Shown here: piece after piece, positions 53,317 to 64,000 of the stretch
How positions within the stretch are numbered: the first letter of the stretch is position 1
How the letters are laid out: each line of letters begins with the position of its first letter
Assembly: GCF_963676685.1 (NCBI RefSeq)
Contig: NC_092350.1
Coordinates: forward strand, 42,751,373-42,815,372
Length of the DNA stretch: 64,000 bases
Source: Mytilus edulis
Taxonomy: Eukaryota > Mollusca > Bivalvia > Mytilida > Mytilidae
Direction: 5' to 3'
Notes under the pieces: model-generated
Databases searched by the model: none
Seen by the model: only the letters and a program-made list of their open reading frames with translations
Told to the model about the DNA's origin: nothing
Program-made: the position numbers and the translations under genes

Positions 53317-53975
53317 GAAATTATAGTTTGTGATTCCTTTCAGCGTAACAATAAACCTTAATAGCAACGTGAAATTGATACATGGAAATCGAACTCGAAA
53401 AGTAAAACAACAAATTTTTGGCCGAGAATCTAGATCGTCATTTATAAGTACAGAACTATCTATTAAGGTAGGTGATCGAGAAAGTGCATTAAACGTCTTT
53501 TATTTACAAAAATGTATTGTTTTATTGTCTTTATTACTTTTGAACTGGATTGAAAGATACATACAAAATACCTTTATTTTGATTGGATTGATATGAAATT
53601 TTATAACTTAAGCAGCAAATTTCTATGATTTTTCAGAACTAACACCCGATGACGCCATTTTGTCTGCTGTTTCGGAATTCTTGCTTAGTTTGATATCATG
53701 CAAATATTTCATTACACACATATGTGTTTTGATTAAATCTACATACCTTTTTATCGAAACAAAGGTTTCAACTTTTTTGTTTCAACCTCCTCCTTCCGGC
53801 TCAGGTAAAGTCTACCTTAGAAGGTAGTTTGCAACTTGTTTTTTCTCTTTTGTCTAATAAGTAGACATTTTGCGTCTTTTCAGTCATTATACCATAGTGA
53901 AATTTTTACCTACATGTATTAAGATATGTTGTTTTACTTGTTAATTTATTATTTTGTATTCCTATAAAGGTCAAA
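53317..53975. promoter_or_regulatory. Candidate bidirectional promoter between divergent paralogues
   Basis: If the start exon at 53290-53316 is real, only 659 bp separate the two coding starts. The region includes GATGACGCCATTTTGTCTGC near 53648, which contains TGACG and GCCATTTTG motifs, but no TATA box in a convincing place. An acceptor-like TATTCCTATAAAG just before 53970 hints at an untranslated first exon for the right gene. Confidence 0.4.
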
Positions 53976-55067
53976 ATGTCAACAGGCACTTACCATCCGG
54001 TAATGACACAACCATTTCGTGTACAAAGTAAAACTTCCATCCGGCCGCAAATTGAGCATGTCCGGCAGAAGTTCCTTGAATGTTATGTCTGTAATGAGGA
54101 TTTCAATGAGACTGACCATATACCTAGAACTCTGCCATGCCTTCATTGTGTTTGCGAAGTTTGCATGGAGTCTCTGAAAACACGTGATTCAGTGGTGTGT
54201 CCAGAATGCAACGAATCGCATCCGGTTCCAAATGGAGATGTGAAGAATTTTGAAAAAGATGGTTGCAGGGGATATCTTGTTAATTATTTGCAGGTACAAG
54301 CGAACGAAACTGCAATTACCTGCGATGAATGCTCTAATAAGCGACGCGGGACACATCGATGTAAAGAGTGTTCACAATTTCTTTGCAATGATTGTACCGA
54401 TGCTCACATGAAAACAAAGGTCACCAAGAGGCATGAAATAACAAATGTTAACGACCTCAAGGACTGTACGATAGAAGAACTACAAGCCATTCAACGTTGT
54501 TCGGTCAAAGGTCATGAAGATCAACAGTTCCAATATTACTGTGTCTCGAACACTTGTGATAAACCGGTCTGTGCTCTTTGTGCTGTCCAGTTCCATTCAG
54601 AAAGTAAGGGACACAAGCTTCGGACTCTTATGGACGTATATCTGGAAACAAAACGAACGGTGGACACTTTGGTGTCAGAAGTTAAACACAAACAACTGAC
54701 AGCTGAGGACACGTTGAATATTGTGGATGGAATAATCGCCAACCTTGACGAAGTTCAAGATAAAATGGTCGAAGATATTGAAGTTGCTTTCGGACAATGT
54801 CAAAAGAAATTAGAAGAAAGGAAAGAAGAAGTAAAAAACGAGCTGTTGAATGCAGTAAGCGTAAAGAAAAAACGACTCCAAGATCAGTTAAGCTCTCTCA
54901 ATTTCCACAAAGGAAACCTAGATGACTCTAACGAATTTGCAACATGCGTGTCAACATATGCAACCCCTTCAGAGTTTATGAACTTTAAAGATAAAGTAAT
55001 TGATAGGTTGAAAGACATGAACACTCGCCATTTTGACGTCAATCCACATGATAACGCCGATGTTCAG
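53976..55067 (+). other. RING/B-box/coiled-coil exon of the TRIM gene
   Basis: One 1092-bp exon encoding residues 1-364, ending after a whole codon at ADVQ with donor GTAAAG. Key pieces: CYVCNEDF, LPCLHCVCEVC, CPEC; CDECSNKRRGTHRCKECSQF; CSVKGHEDQQ..CALCAVQFHSES; then heptad-like EVKHKQLTAEDTLNIVDGII. The open frame runs nine codons into the intron before a stop, which could yield a short RING-only product if the intron were retained. Confidence 0.9.
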
Positions 55068-58000
55068 GTAAAGATATTTTCATATAGTCTGTGCTAATCG
55101 AATGTAGTCCGATTCCAAATAAACAATTGTGTCCGCGTGATCATTTATTTATCTACTTATTTTTGTATTTTCTTATGCAGGCATTGTCAGTTTGGACGTC
55201 AATTATATTTCTTGTGTAGCTATGTTCTGATACAAAACAAAATGGTATATCTTTCGCATCTTTTTCGTACATTCTATAATTGTTTATGCCCTCTTCAGTT
55301 TTTGACCTTGTCAACTCTTGCAGGATATATTTAAGTGTATGAGCATAATGTTTCAAGTGTCGTCTTTTACATTGATTTGAATTGCAAAAAAAAAAATTGA
55401 TTGCCAACGTTAGGGGATTTATATATAAATAATGATACACCATGCAGTAAAATATCAAATAAGGAATTGACACATGTTTTTTTTTAACATTTTAAACTTT
55501 TGTGAGAGAAAAAGAACATTGATCAGTTTAATGTATTACTTCATTCCCATGCAATTTAGGAGTGAAAACCGAATATGTTTGGTATGTGACAATTGAAGGC
55601 CGTACCTTGGCCTATAATGGTTTATTTTTGTAAATTGTTACTTGGATGGAAAGATTTCTCATTGGCACTAAACCACATATTACTATAACTATATAAACAA
55701 ACACAGCAAGCACATACGTCAATGTAAAATCATCTACACGACATTAAAGATCAAAACTACATCAATAGTTACGGTCCTAAGGAACATACGCTTGCCTATA
55801 ACTATTCAGTATGTATCTTTCCTTTTTGATTCGAGTCACTGGTGAGTCTTTTGTAGACGAAACACGCATCTGGCGCAAATATAAAATCCAGGTATCTATG
55901 ATGAGTTTATCTATCCACAGCAAATTGTGTCTAACAGCATTTCAATCACTGCTGTAAGACGACTAAAACGATTTTGAATTATGCTTATCAGAAACAAATG
56001 AAGATACCGATGGTCAATCAAAATCTCGAATAAAAACAAAACTAGACAAACACAAACAAACAACAGTAAACAAACAGTACAAAAAAATAAAGATTCAAAA
56101 GCCGTAGAGGACTTGTAGTATTGGGTCCTCCGGGTGGATTAACAGATCGTCTCCACTTGATTGCATCTTTTACGGAAAATAATTGCTGAGAATTCTTTGG
56201 AATCTTTCGCCTCTTTAAAGTAATTAAAGTCTTTGATTAACTTTCGATTTCAATAACAGTTTCATCTGGACAATATGGGAGAAGATTTCAAGTATTTTGC
56301 AAACAATGTTGGAAAGATATGGTCTTCGTCGCTATACATACCAAAAACAAATGTGACAATGAGTGACATCCCAGCTGACGTAGAGGACGTTCCTATCACC
56401 ATCTTCCTATACAATATTGACGGTGATCCTCAGATAGAAGGTAATAGTAAACTATTCATGTCATTCAATCTAGAATCAATTTCAATCAGTGTAAGTTCTT
56501 TGTGTCGTTTTAGAATAATATGCATTATTATTTTCTTTTTTCATTTTACATAATATAACGTTACAACATGGTATTTGATGTGCTTGTTTCATTCATTCCC
56601 AGCTGTGGTCTCGAAAATTAGAGGTCGGTTCTGAGTCAAAATAGTTTGTCGAAGTATGGTAATGTGGTTTCCTGTGTGCTGCGATCTTAGAAAATATTCA
56701 CAAAGAGTCAAAAATCCACTTCAGATGGTCGACCTGGTAGAAAGCAAGGTTATAGATTTTGTTATATCTTATTAAAACATGCACTTTCTATTATGAAGGT
56801 AAAACTTGTCACTTGCCTCTGACATATGATATTCTTTATCCTGGGTAGAGAAACCCCTTTTAAAAATTGGTAGATTCATCCCTGTCGACCAAGTACAAGG
56901 GTTATAGATTTTGTCATATCACATTAACACATGCTCTCTCTGTTATAAAGGTAAACTTAATATTACTACTGCCACTTGACAGTTAACATCAATCCATCCA
57001 ACCACTTCTGACTTTTAATAAACCTTCTTATACTTTAATCTAATGGAGATTTGGATTTGTCAAATTGTGTCATTCTACTATATATATTTTTGTTCTTGTA
57101 TGAGAAACCTTTCTTTAGCAATAGCTTGATGAAAAGCGTTTAATTCCTATTTTCGAGTCATTGTCATTGCTTTCGACTGGAAGCTTTTGGTGACATCGTC
57201 AATGCTGAGAAACTGGCGTGATGAAACACATTTTGTTTTCAGTTGACCATGGACGCGCGTATCAGTTTTGACCTGTTACAGTAATTGTTTTCTGCTGTTG
57301 TGACAAAAACGATGTATGGGGAAACTTTTTTTTATTTTCAACAATCATACAAACTCGAAATTCATGACCTGGTTTATTTGAAACCCTATGTTTTTTCTAT
57401 CTGTATGCGTAGACGAGACGATCTTCGCAATAGAACTCTTTGTTTTTTTGGTTTACGGTGATTTTGCACATCGTCTTTGTCTTGCAGCTCGTTTGAATCA
57501 AGTTTTACTGAACATCTTATGTAGGTAAAAAAAACTTCTGTCGTACACATTTATGAGCCTATAATCTCTTGTTTTTATCTTTTAAATTTTTTTATAAACT
57601 CCTTCAGGCAAATATGACCTCAAACGGTTTCTACTATTTTTTCTTTATCTTCAAATACAAAAAGTTTTGATGTACTATTATAATACTTCAGTACTTAACT
57701 TTAAACCAATGATTGTTTTGTGAAAGTTTGTTCCAAAATAGGGATTACATTGCCAATGTACTGTATTATTCAATGATCAGAGGCGCTTGTAAAAGATTTA
57801 ACAAGCTTTTAAGTTTGATTTACGCTCATGAAAATGGTATATAACGATTTAAATGCATATATTTCATTTATAAAACCAAGGTGGTGTCGACATTAGGGTT
57901 GAAATTGAAGATCCAAATGGAAAGATTCACCGACCTACTGTTGAAGATTTTACTGCAAAGCAAGGCTGTTACAAAGTGTACTTCATGTCGGCAAAACTTG

Positions 58001-61000
58001 GGAAACACAAGGCAACAGTTTTAATCAACGGAGATAGCATCAATCCTGATGGGTACAGATTCAATGTCATCTCCCATGGTGCTGGAAGACAATCTGTTAC
58101 TTACAGTAAGTCATGTATTCATTTTCATTGCATATTTTTGAATAACTTCAGCCAACAATTTGAATAAACCATTTTAATTTGGAAGATAAACGTGATTTCT
58201 TTATTTTTTAAATAATTAAATTAAAGAAATTTCGCAACATATTCTTGTAAGATACAGTTATGAACTTGTTCTAAAATAACTTCTACTGTTGAAGTTCTAA
58301 CAATTTAACAAATTTTCCTTAGATTTCACCAGGAACAGATTTTGACATACTGTTCCCATGTTTCACTAAAGTTGCATTATTGTCCTATGTCTTTTCTATA
58401 ATATATCAATGTAATGATAATGTTATGTTCAATGACTTGGTTCTTGCTTATTTTAGGGTCTGCAAGGATCCCAGATACACCTCAACCTAGGAATATGGTG
58501 TCGCCAACTAACTCGGGTAGGTTTTATTTAACTTTAACGCTATTAGTGAAGCGTATAATAGTAATAAATGGAAAGACGATACAAACGTTTTTATATAAAA
58601 CAATCCAGAAAATTAGACAACACTATTGCAAAAACATAAACGTACAGATAAACAACATTTCACAATGCACCAATGATTGAATAACACTATAATCGCTGCA
58701 ATAACCGAATAGAAGTCAGACTTCCTGGAACGGTCAAAAGAAATAAGTTAAGATAGCATAGCGGGTTGGTGAATGTCTTTTGTATAACTCTCCAAGACAT
58801 TACATAGTTCATATACCATCGTTACATTTGATTTTCGAATACTGTCAAATGATCGAAGGTGAGTGTTTGAAATAAACATATGGTTTTCTAGACAAAGACC
58901 GTAAACGGTAGACACTACCCATAAACTGACAAAATACAACAAATAAAAATTAACACAAAACCAAAAGATACATTTATTACTTTAGACAGAACCAATGAAA
59001 AATGTGTGTGATTCTGTAAGTTAAGCAGTTCCATATGACATAATTGTACCCGTCGTGTTGTTCATTCTAATAGGATATCTGGTAATAAGGTGCATTCGGT
59101 TCGATGAAAATGACAATCGATGAAAATGGATGGAAACGTGGCAACGATATTTGGAATATGTATACCGTGGTCAACTGTGATATCTAGAAACGTCAACCAA
59201 ATTATGATACATGTATATCATTAAGATCACATGCCTTGATAACTTTCTTTCAAGATACACATAGGAAACGACATTTAATCAAATTTGACATATATACTTC
59301 ATATACAAATAATGTTTGAATGAAGGTACAAAGAAAAGAAATGCTCACAATCGAAAAAAATTCTCTTTATCTTAATGTATATCAACGCTAGATATATTAA
59401 TAATTAAACATATGAAGCAGATTTAATTGTATCTTTGGTATCCTTTATTTCATTACAACTCAGATCTTGAGTTAATTTTCCAAGAAAGTTCCAACCTTAT
59501 GATTCATCGGTTTTCCCTTTTTTAAATGTCGTGGGAGGATTTGTTGCAATAATGTCAATACCTACTTGCCTTTATCAACAGAAAACGGTTTATAACAAAT
59601 CTATTAAGTGTTATTTTCCTTTTACTTAGAACAGAAAGTAATGTACATATAAAAACAATATCATTCGGAACAGCATATGTGATAAACCACAAAAACAGTT
59701 GTCATTTAGATGGAAACATTTAGAATGTGTTCAAAACACGTAACCTGTAATAGTTCTATACGTATCAACAACCTCATAGCCGTATCCATTTGAAAAGAGT
59801 GTCTTACTTTTTTTTCATGTTTTTGTTTTTGTTTTGTTTAGCATAATCATCGCATCTACATAGTAATTCAATGTTTTGCTTTCAGTTTATTGATTACTAC
59901 TTGCGGTATTTCGTAAAGAAATTTGTTTGGCGATGTTACAGTTGTCAATTATAAAGCAACCATCAGAACTATATATGCAAGGGAACTTGTACATGTGCTA
60001 TAAAATGGTCGTAGCTGGCATTGAGATCATCAAACAATTAATTTGGCAAAGGGAATTTCTAAAATGAAGCGTGTTTACGTGGCAAAGTTTTCAATTCCAA
60101 AGTTTCTGTTTGTCATAAGATACATAGATTTTATGGAACTGTGTTCAATCTAAAAAAAAACGACGCGGTTTAAAAGTATACTTATATATAAAAGTTAGAG
60201 CAGATACTCAGTTTAGTAGATAAAAGTTCTACAAAATGATTTATATTTTTTTATATAACAGATGTTACCATAGTGGGTCGAATTACTCCCAAAGATATCA
60301 TGCATGGAGATGTCAATTGTAAGTATTGGATGAGGCTCCTCTGGCCTTTTATATATAGAAAATTACACACAATATTTGTTTGTGCATTATCTCTTTCTCG
60401 GTACCACGATTTCCCGAGGATTACAAGAATTAATTAATATCCAAAGGACAAATTGATTTGTCCCAAAAACAAGGTGTTACACTACTTAAAATATTATTAA
60501 CGTATATAATTCCGTCGTTTTAGCACAGTGCTAACTCTTTTCCTAAGACGACTAAGTTATACAATACGGTATCCAATGAACTTCTGCCATCCGACAATAA
60601 AACCAATGTCCGTTTAGGTGTGTGGGATGTATAAATACGCAGCATATAACTACAAATGGTAGTTTTTGCGTTCAAAACCAATCTCATTAAAATCAGCTGT
60701 TAGTTTTCGCTACGATACTCCCCACTGTAACTCTACAAAACACCAAAAAAATTGAAAACAAAACGAAAATCAAGGAACATGAACCCCGTAAATACGGGAC
60801 ATGGAAATTAACATTGATGTTTCAGAAGTCGCAGCAGTTTTGTTCCTCGAGAAAAAAAATGCAGTGACAATATATTGTATACTGTATAATTGAAAAAATA
60901 CCTGATAAATGAAGCTGGTAGAGGAAGAGTAACAATGAAAAACGATACTTCTTCGTTTAGTTATTTATAAACGCGTTGTGTGCTATTGGTTGATTTAAAC

Positions 61001-61775
61001 TGTTTGGGTTTTTTCTTGATACTTGAAAGTATTGAACTTTTATATTCAAATCCAAACGCAAATTAAAATCTTATAATATTTTTCCACATTTCAAGGTGTC
61101 GACATTTCCTTTGATTCGTCTGTTGCACATAATTCAATGGACATATCCAGCGACGAAAAGGTGATGAAAGTGAAGACGATGAAGCAGCGACATGGAATTA
61201 GTTTCCGGGAACCCGAGGCAGGACATTTCAGAAATTATAAAGGAACGATAGCAACTAAATCTTTCAACAAGCCTGGCCTATTTTACTGGGAAGTTGTAGT
61301 CCAATACAAAATTTTGCGCTTGATCCGACAGACAATGCTTTTCGAAATGGGCCTTGCGAGAATTGATTGTGTTGATAAGCGATACACTGTGGATGCATTT
61401 CCATACGCATGGGCAGTAAGTGCACGTGGTTGTCATATCTGCGGAAAGGTATGCCTACAGACGTGGCATAATGGCCAACTTATGACACATAATCCTTTGT
61501 CAAATCGTACACCAACGCCTGCCACTATGGTAGTTAGGCTTCATTATGGGTTTCTTCTTGATTCAATCAAACGTCATTGGATAATCGTCGACCTGAAAAC
61601 CAAAAAAGTCATCTTCCATTTCAAAAACTTGGTTATCTCTGAGATGTCTGATCCCCTGTTTCCTGTATTCGCCCTATACAGCCCAGAACAGGTTCAAGCT
61701 TCCATGGAACTCTTGTCTGGAATGAATATCACGGGAATCCCAGAGGAGGCTTTAGATGCTATAGTTATTACGTAG
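53976..61775 (+). CDS. TRIM-type E3 ubiquitin ligase candidate: RING, B-boxes, coiled coil, filamin, SPRY
   Basis: Six coding exons: 53976-55067, 56260-56440, 57881-58105, 58457-58516, 60262-60318, 61096-61775, total 2295 nt and 764 residues; first junction phase 0, the rest phase 1. Exon 1 encodes a C3HC4 RING (C36, C39, C55, H57, C60, C63, C75, C78), two B-box zinc modules (from C116 and from C175) and a coiled coil (about 225-310). Exons 2-3 encode a filamin-type Ig domain, exons 4-5 a short linker, and exon 6 a B30.2/SPRY-like domain. RING-bearing TRIM proteins transfer ubiquitin from E2 enzymes, and their C-terminal domains choose the target. TRIM45 shares RING/B-box/coiled coil/filamin, but an added SPRY is unusual. 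The divergent neighbour shares all but exon 1. Confidence 0.9.
55560..55905 (-). repeat. Intronic repeat fragment and a short hammerhead remnant
   Basis: 55560-55675 is the inverse of the 35465/36094 family (GAAGGCCGTACCTTGGCCTA, TCATTGGCACTAAACCA). On the plus strand 55843-55890 reads GAGTCACTGGTGAGTCTTTT and GTAGACGAAACACGCATCTG, a retrozyme hammerhead with the core changed to CTGGTGA, so it is inactive. Confidence 0.65.
56260..58105 (+). other. Filamin-domain exons of the TRIM gene
   Basis: 56260-56440 encodes SSSLYIPKTNVTMSDIPADV and ITIFLYNIDGDPQIEG; 57881-58105 encodes VDIRVEIEDPNGKIHRPTVE and KQGCYKVYFMSAKLGKHKAT. Together they form one filamin-type Ig repeat. The 1.4-kb intron between them shows no gene. 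Confidence 0.87.
58457..60318 (+). other. Two small linker exons of the TRIM gene
   Basis: 58457-58516 (60 bp, SARIPDTPQPRNMVSPTNS) and 60262-60318 (57 bp, VTIVGRITPKDIMHGDVN), both phase 1 to phase 1. The left paralogue has six such exons. The 1.7-kb intron between shows no recognisable gene or transposon. Confidence 0.8.
60590..60650 (+). repeat. Fragment of the 7.4-7.8 kb repeat
   Basis: CATCCGACAATAAAACC and GTGGGATGTATAAATACGCA match the core of the repeat at 7490-7562. It lies in the last TRIM intron. Confidence 0.6.
61096..61775 (+). other. Terminal SPRY exon of the TRIM gene
   Basis: Acceptor TTTCAAG before 61096, phase 1, stop TAG at 61773-61775. Encodes FNKPGLFYWEVVVQYKILRL, GCHICGKVCLQTWHNGQ, LHYGFLLDSIKRHWIIVDLK and PEEALDAIVIT. 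ATTAAA at about 61967 may be the polyadenylation signal. Confidence 0.88.
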
Positions 61776-62229
61776 TTAGTTCTTTTGAGTGGAGTACTAG
61801 CATAGAACTGACAATCTTGTTTCTGAAATTTGTTTATTAGAAATATATTGAACAAATTGTAAAAATTTAGACCGATAGATTGTATTTCCATTTTTTTCAA
61901 ATTATACATTATATTAGTTTTCATATCATGTATATAGAGCAAAATTTATTTGTAACATATTTTACTGATTAAAAATATCATATCAAACCATTTCTTTGAG
62001 TTACCACGATACGAAACCATCAATCAAGTTTAATACATGAATGAAATCATATGCGGGGTATACTTTAATAGGATAGTCTTACCTACACCTCACTTATAAC
62101 AAAAACTATTAAACTTGTGAAAATCCTATACATAGCTATTTTCAAGCTAATAGCTATAGGCCATTTTCTAAAATTGATCTTTGGCGGTTATAGCAGATAG
62201 TTAGATAGTTTAAACATATATTTAAATTG

Positions 62230-62660
62230 TTCACAGCAAAAAGGATCAGTCACCACAATACAAAATATATAGCAATTAAAATATTTAATGTGAGCATGCA
62301 TTTATATAATACTTCAAAAAGAAAAGGGAAGAAAGAAAAAACGACATACATTAGGGTGATGGTGCTGTGTATTTTGCCTATGGTAATTATACTATTGGGA
62401 ATCGTTTTGGTCTTTTTATTGAATTTAAGACTTATATAACAATTTGCTAGTTTTTATCACAGGAGAGTGTTTCTTTTCCAAATACCAAAAGTTTAAAGTC
62501 AAAATTGAAGACTTTGAAAAGCCAGCTGAGGTTATTAAAGATAATGGCCCTTTCATTTAAATAGAAAGGACAATCATAGAAAACATGGCTCGTCTCAATA
62601 TCCAATCCACATTTACATGCTGGTTCAGTTATAATGTAAGATTAAATCCCTATATGCTTG
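62230..62660 (-). pseudogene. LINE C-terminal fragment (L2/CR1-like)
   Basis: The minus strand reads PACKCGLDIETSHVFYDCPF (about 62625-62565) and FKLLVFGKETLSCDKN (about 62505-62460), ending SIKRPKRF near 62400. Same family as 24929-25540 and equally degraded. Confidence 0.72.
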
Positions 62661-64000
62661 TGCCGAGCGTAGAGTATTTATGACACTCTTTGTTTTTCTC
62701 TCCAAATGATCTTGTTTTCAAAGAAATAAAATAATAAAAACTGAGAGATTTTTTTTTTAATCGGTCATATTATCGATGTGTTATTTACACGATACAGATT
62801 TGTTTTTTTCTGCTGTCTAGTTTAAACATTTTTTAATGTCCAAAAAGGACAAATGGATTAGGCACAAGTAGTTAGTAACGTCTCTCTGTGTTGTTACGCT
62901 ACTTTCCAGAGTGTTTTCACAAACATATTCATAGCACCCCGCCACTTTCACAAACAGGTTAAATATTTCTGCCTCATTATTAAGGGCTTTTATAAATCTT
63001 TAAAATTTTACATTTCTTGTATGAATTAATCTTGATAACATTAATGCCCTCTTGAACTTATGGGGAAGTTATCGTTGAGAAAGGTTTCCGTTTTCCAAAC
63101 TGATTAAAACTTGACGGTACTTAAATATGGATACACAAATCTTTTCAAGGAAAATTTTCATTAGCGGTAAACACTCTTGAAAGATATTCTGAAAAATTTG
63201 AACATTTTTCTTAAAAATTGAAACCTTTTTTAAATACATGATACACACAAACATATCATACAGAAATTTTCTCATTTAGATAAATGATATATCGAAAGGC
63301 ACATCAGGGACGTCCGGTGATGCGACACGAATTCTATAAATTATACTTCACGTAAGGACAAAAATGGCAACTAACAATTAATCTAGGTAAAATATCTTCA
63401 ATTTTCCGATGACAAATGCACTATATGAAGGTCTGGAGAAGGGCTCCCCAACACAGTATTCTTTAATTTTCTAAGCCATGTTCCTCTATTCTTTATATTT
63501 AAACACAAAATTGTTGTTGCTTTTCCCCCGGCTTATTTTCTGTGTTTATATTGCCCTTAATTCGGTACTTTTGCCCATTATTCATTTTTTTCTGTTGTCA
63601 AACCCATCCAGACCCTCCTAAATGTATATCTCATAAGTCTGATATAAGTAAATATAACGTATGTCTCTTTACGGTGGTCTCTATTAGTACTACCAATTTG
63701 CAACTAAATATGATGATAAATGCTTTTTCTCATACAAATAGGATAAATATGCAAAAATATAACTACTGGAACTAGAAATATGTTATTAAATCAGTAACAA
63801 AATATTTATTGGACAATAGGGGCTATCATGTTATCAAAATTTCGTTTTGGACAATTCAAGATTGAGACCAACTGTGCTCTTGAAAAAGAAATTTATTCCA
63901 GTACTTTTACAATTCATAGCTTTTGTCAAACGCAGTAAACATGGTAAAGATCCGTCTTTACATTATGTTTTCACACTAGTTGAAGTGTGTGTCGTTCCAA
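62661..64000. other. No gene recognised
   Basis: AT-rich sequence. The small frames (62227-62439, 63069-63275, 63542-63775) show no domain, signal peptide or repeat that would support a gene. Confidence 0.45.

Noticed and set aside
1..64000. CRISPR array, bacterial operon or prophage
   Set aside because: Split genes, LINEs, a Penelope-like element, a Ty3-type element and AT-rich intergenic DNA show an animal genome. No evenly spaced repeat-spacer array is present.

Overview
The window looks like gene-poor, AT-rich, repeat-dense DNA of a marine bivalve, most likely a mytilid mussel. That placement is an inference from the repeat families and from the long, intron-rich immune-type genes. Only three host protein genes can be supported: an apparently intronless EGF/C-type-lectin membrane receptor (32537-33961, +), and a divergent pair of paralogues. 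The left member of the pair is a filamin-SPRY gene (43824-51951, -, with a possible start exon at 53290-53316). The right member is a RING/B-box/coiled-coil/filamin/SPRY gene of the TRIM type (53976-61775, +).

The rest is mostly a graveyard of mobile elements. 1-8.5 kb: a broken LINE endonuclease region carrying three later insertions, an inverted repeat pair, two degenerate tandem fields and a defective hAT transposon. 8.5-12.6 kb: a TTAA-flanked MITE, a tandem hammerhead (retrozyme-like) insertion, and a 1.4 kb inverted-repeat element whose interior repeats the motif GTCCACTACGAAACGG. 12.6-28 kb: at least six broken LINE fragments and a Penelope-like element (PLE) nested in one of them. 29.4-30.3 kb: a second retrozyme-like insertion with three hammerhead cores and an 11-bp target-site duplication. 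34.7-37.5 kb: a second PLE fragment, foldback DNA, another TTAA-flanked MITE and a decayed single retrozyme unit. 38.2-43.5 kb: a complete LTR-to-LTR Ty3/Gypsy-like element with gag and protease but no reverse transcriptase or integrase, and an array of imperfect palindromes in its leader. 43.8-61.8 kb: the divergent gene pair, with repeats in its introns. 62-64 kb: a LINE C-terminal fragment and unremarkable sequence.

The strongest observations are these. (1) Hammerhead-bearing repeats show compensatory changes in several stems, and three insertions share the same 3' boundary just before a conserved hairpin domain. (2) The lectin receptor's cytoplasmic tail contains a consensus ITAM (YQSL, 11 residues, YDVL). 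(3) In the TRIM-like pair one copy has lost RING/B-box and gained a run of small phase-1 exons. (4) The LTR element has a palindrome array in its leader. Exon boundaries of the pair were read by eye from GT/AG sites and frame continuity; no transcript data were available.
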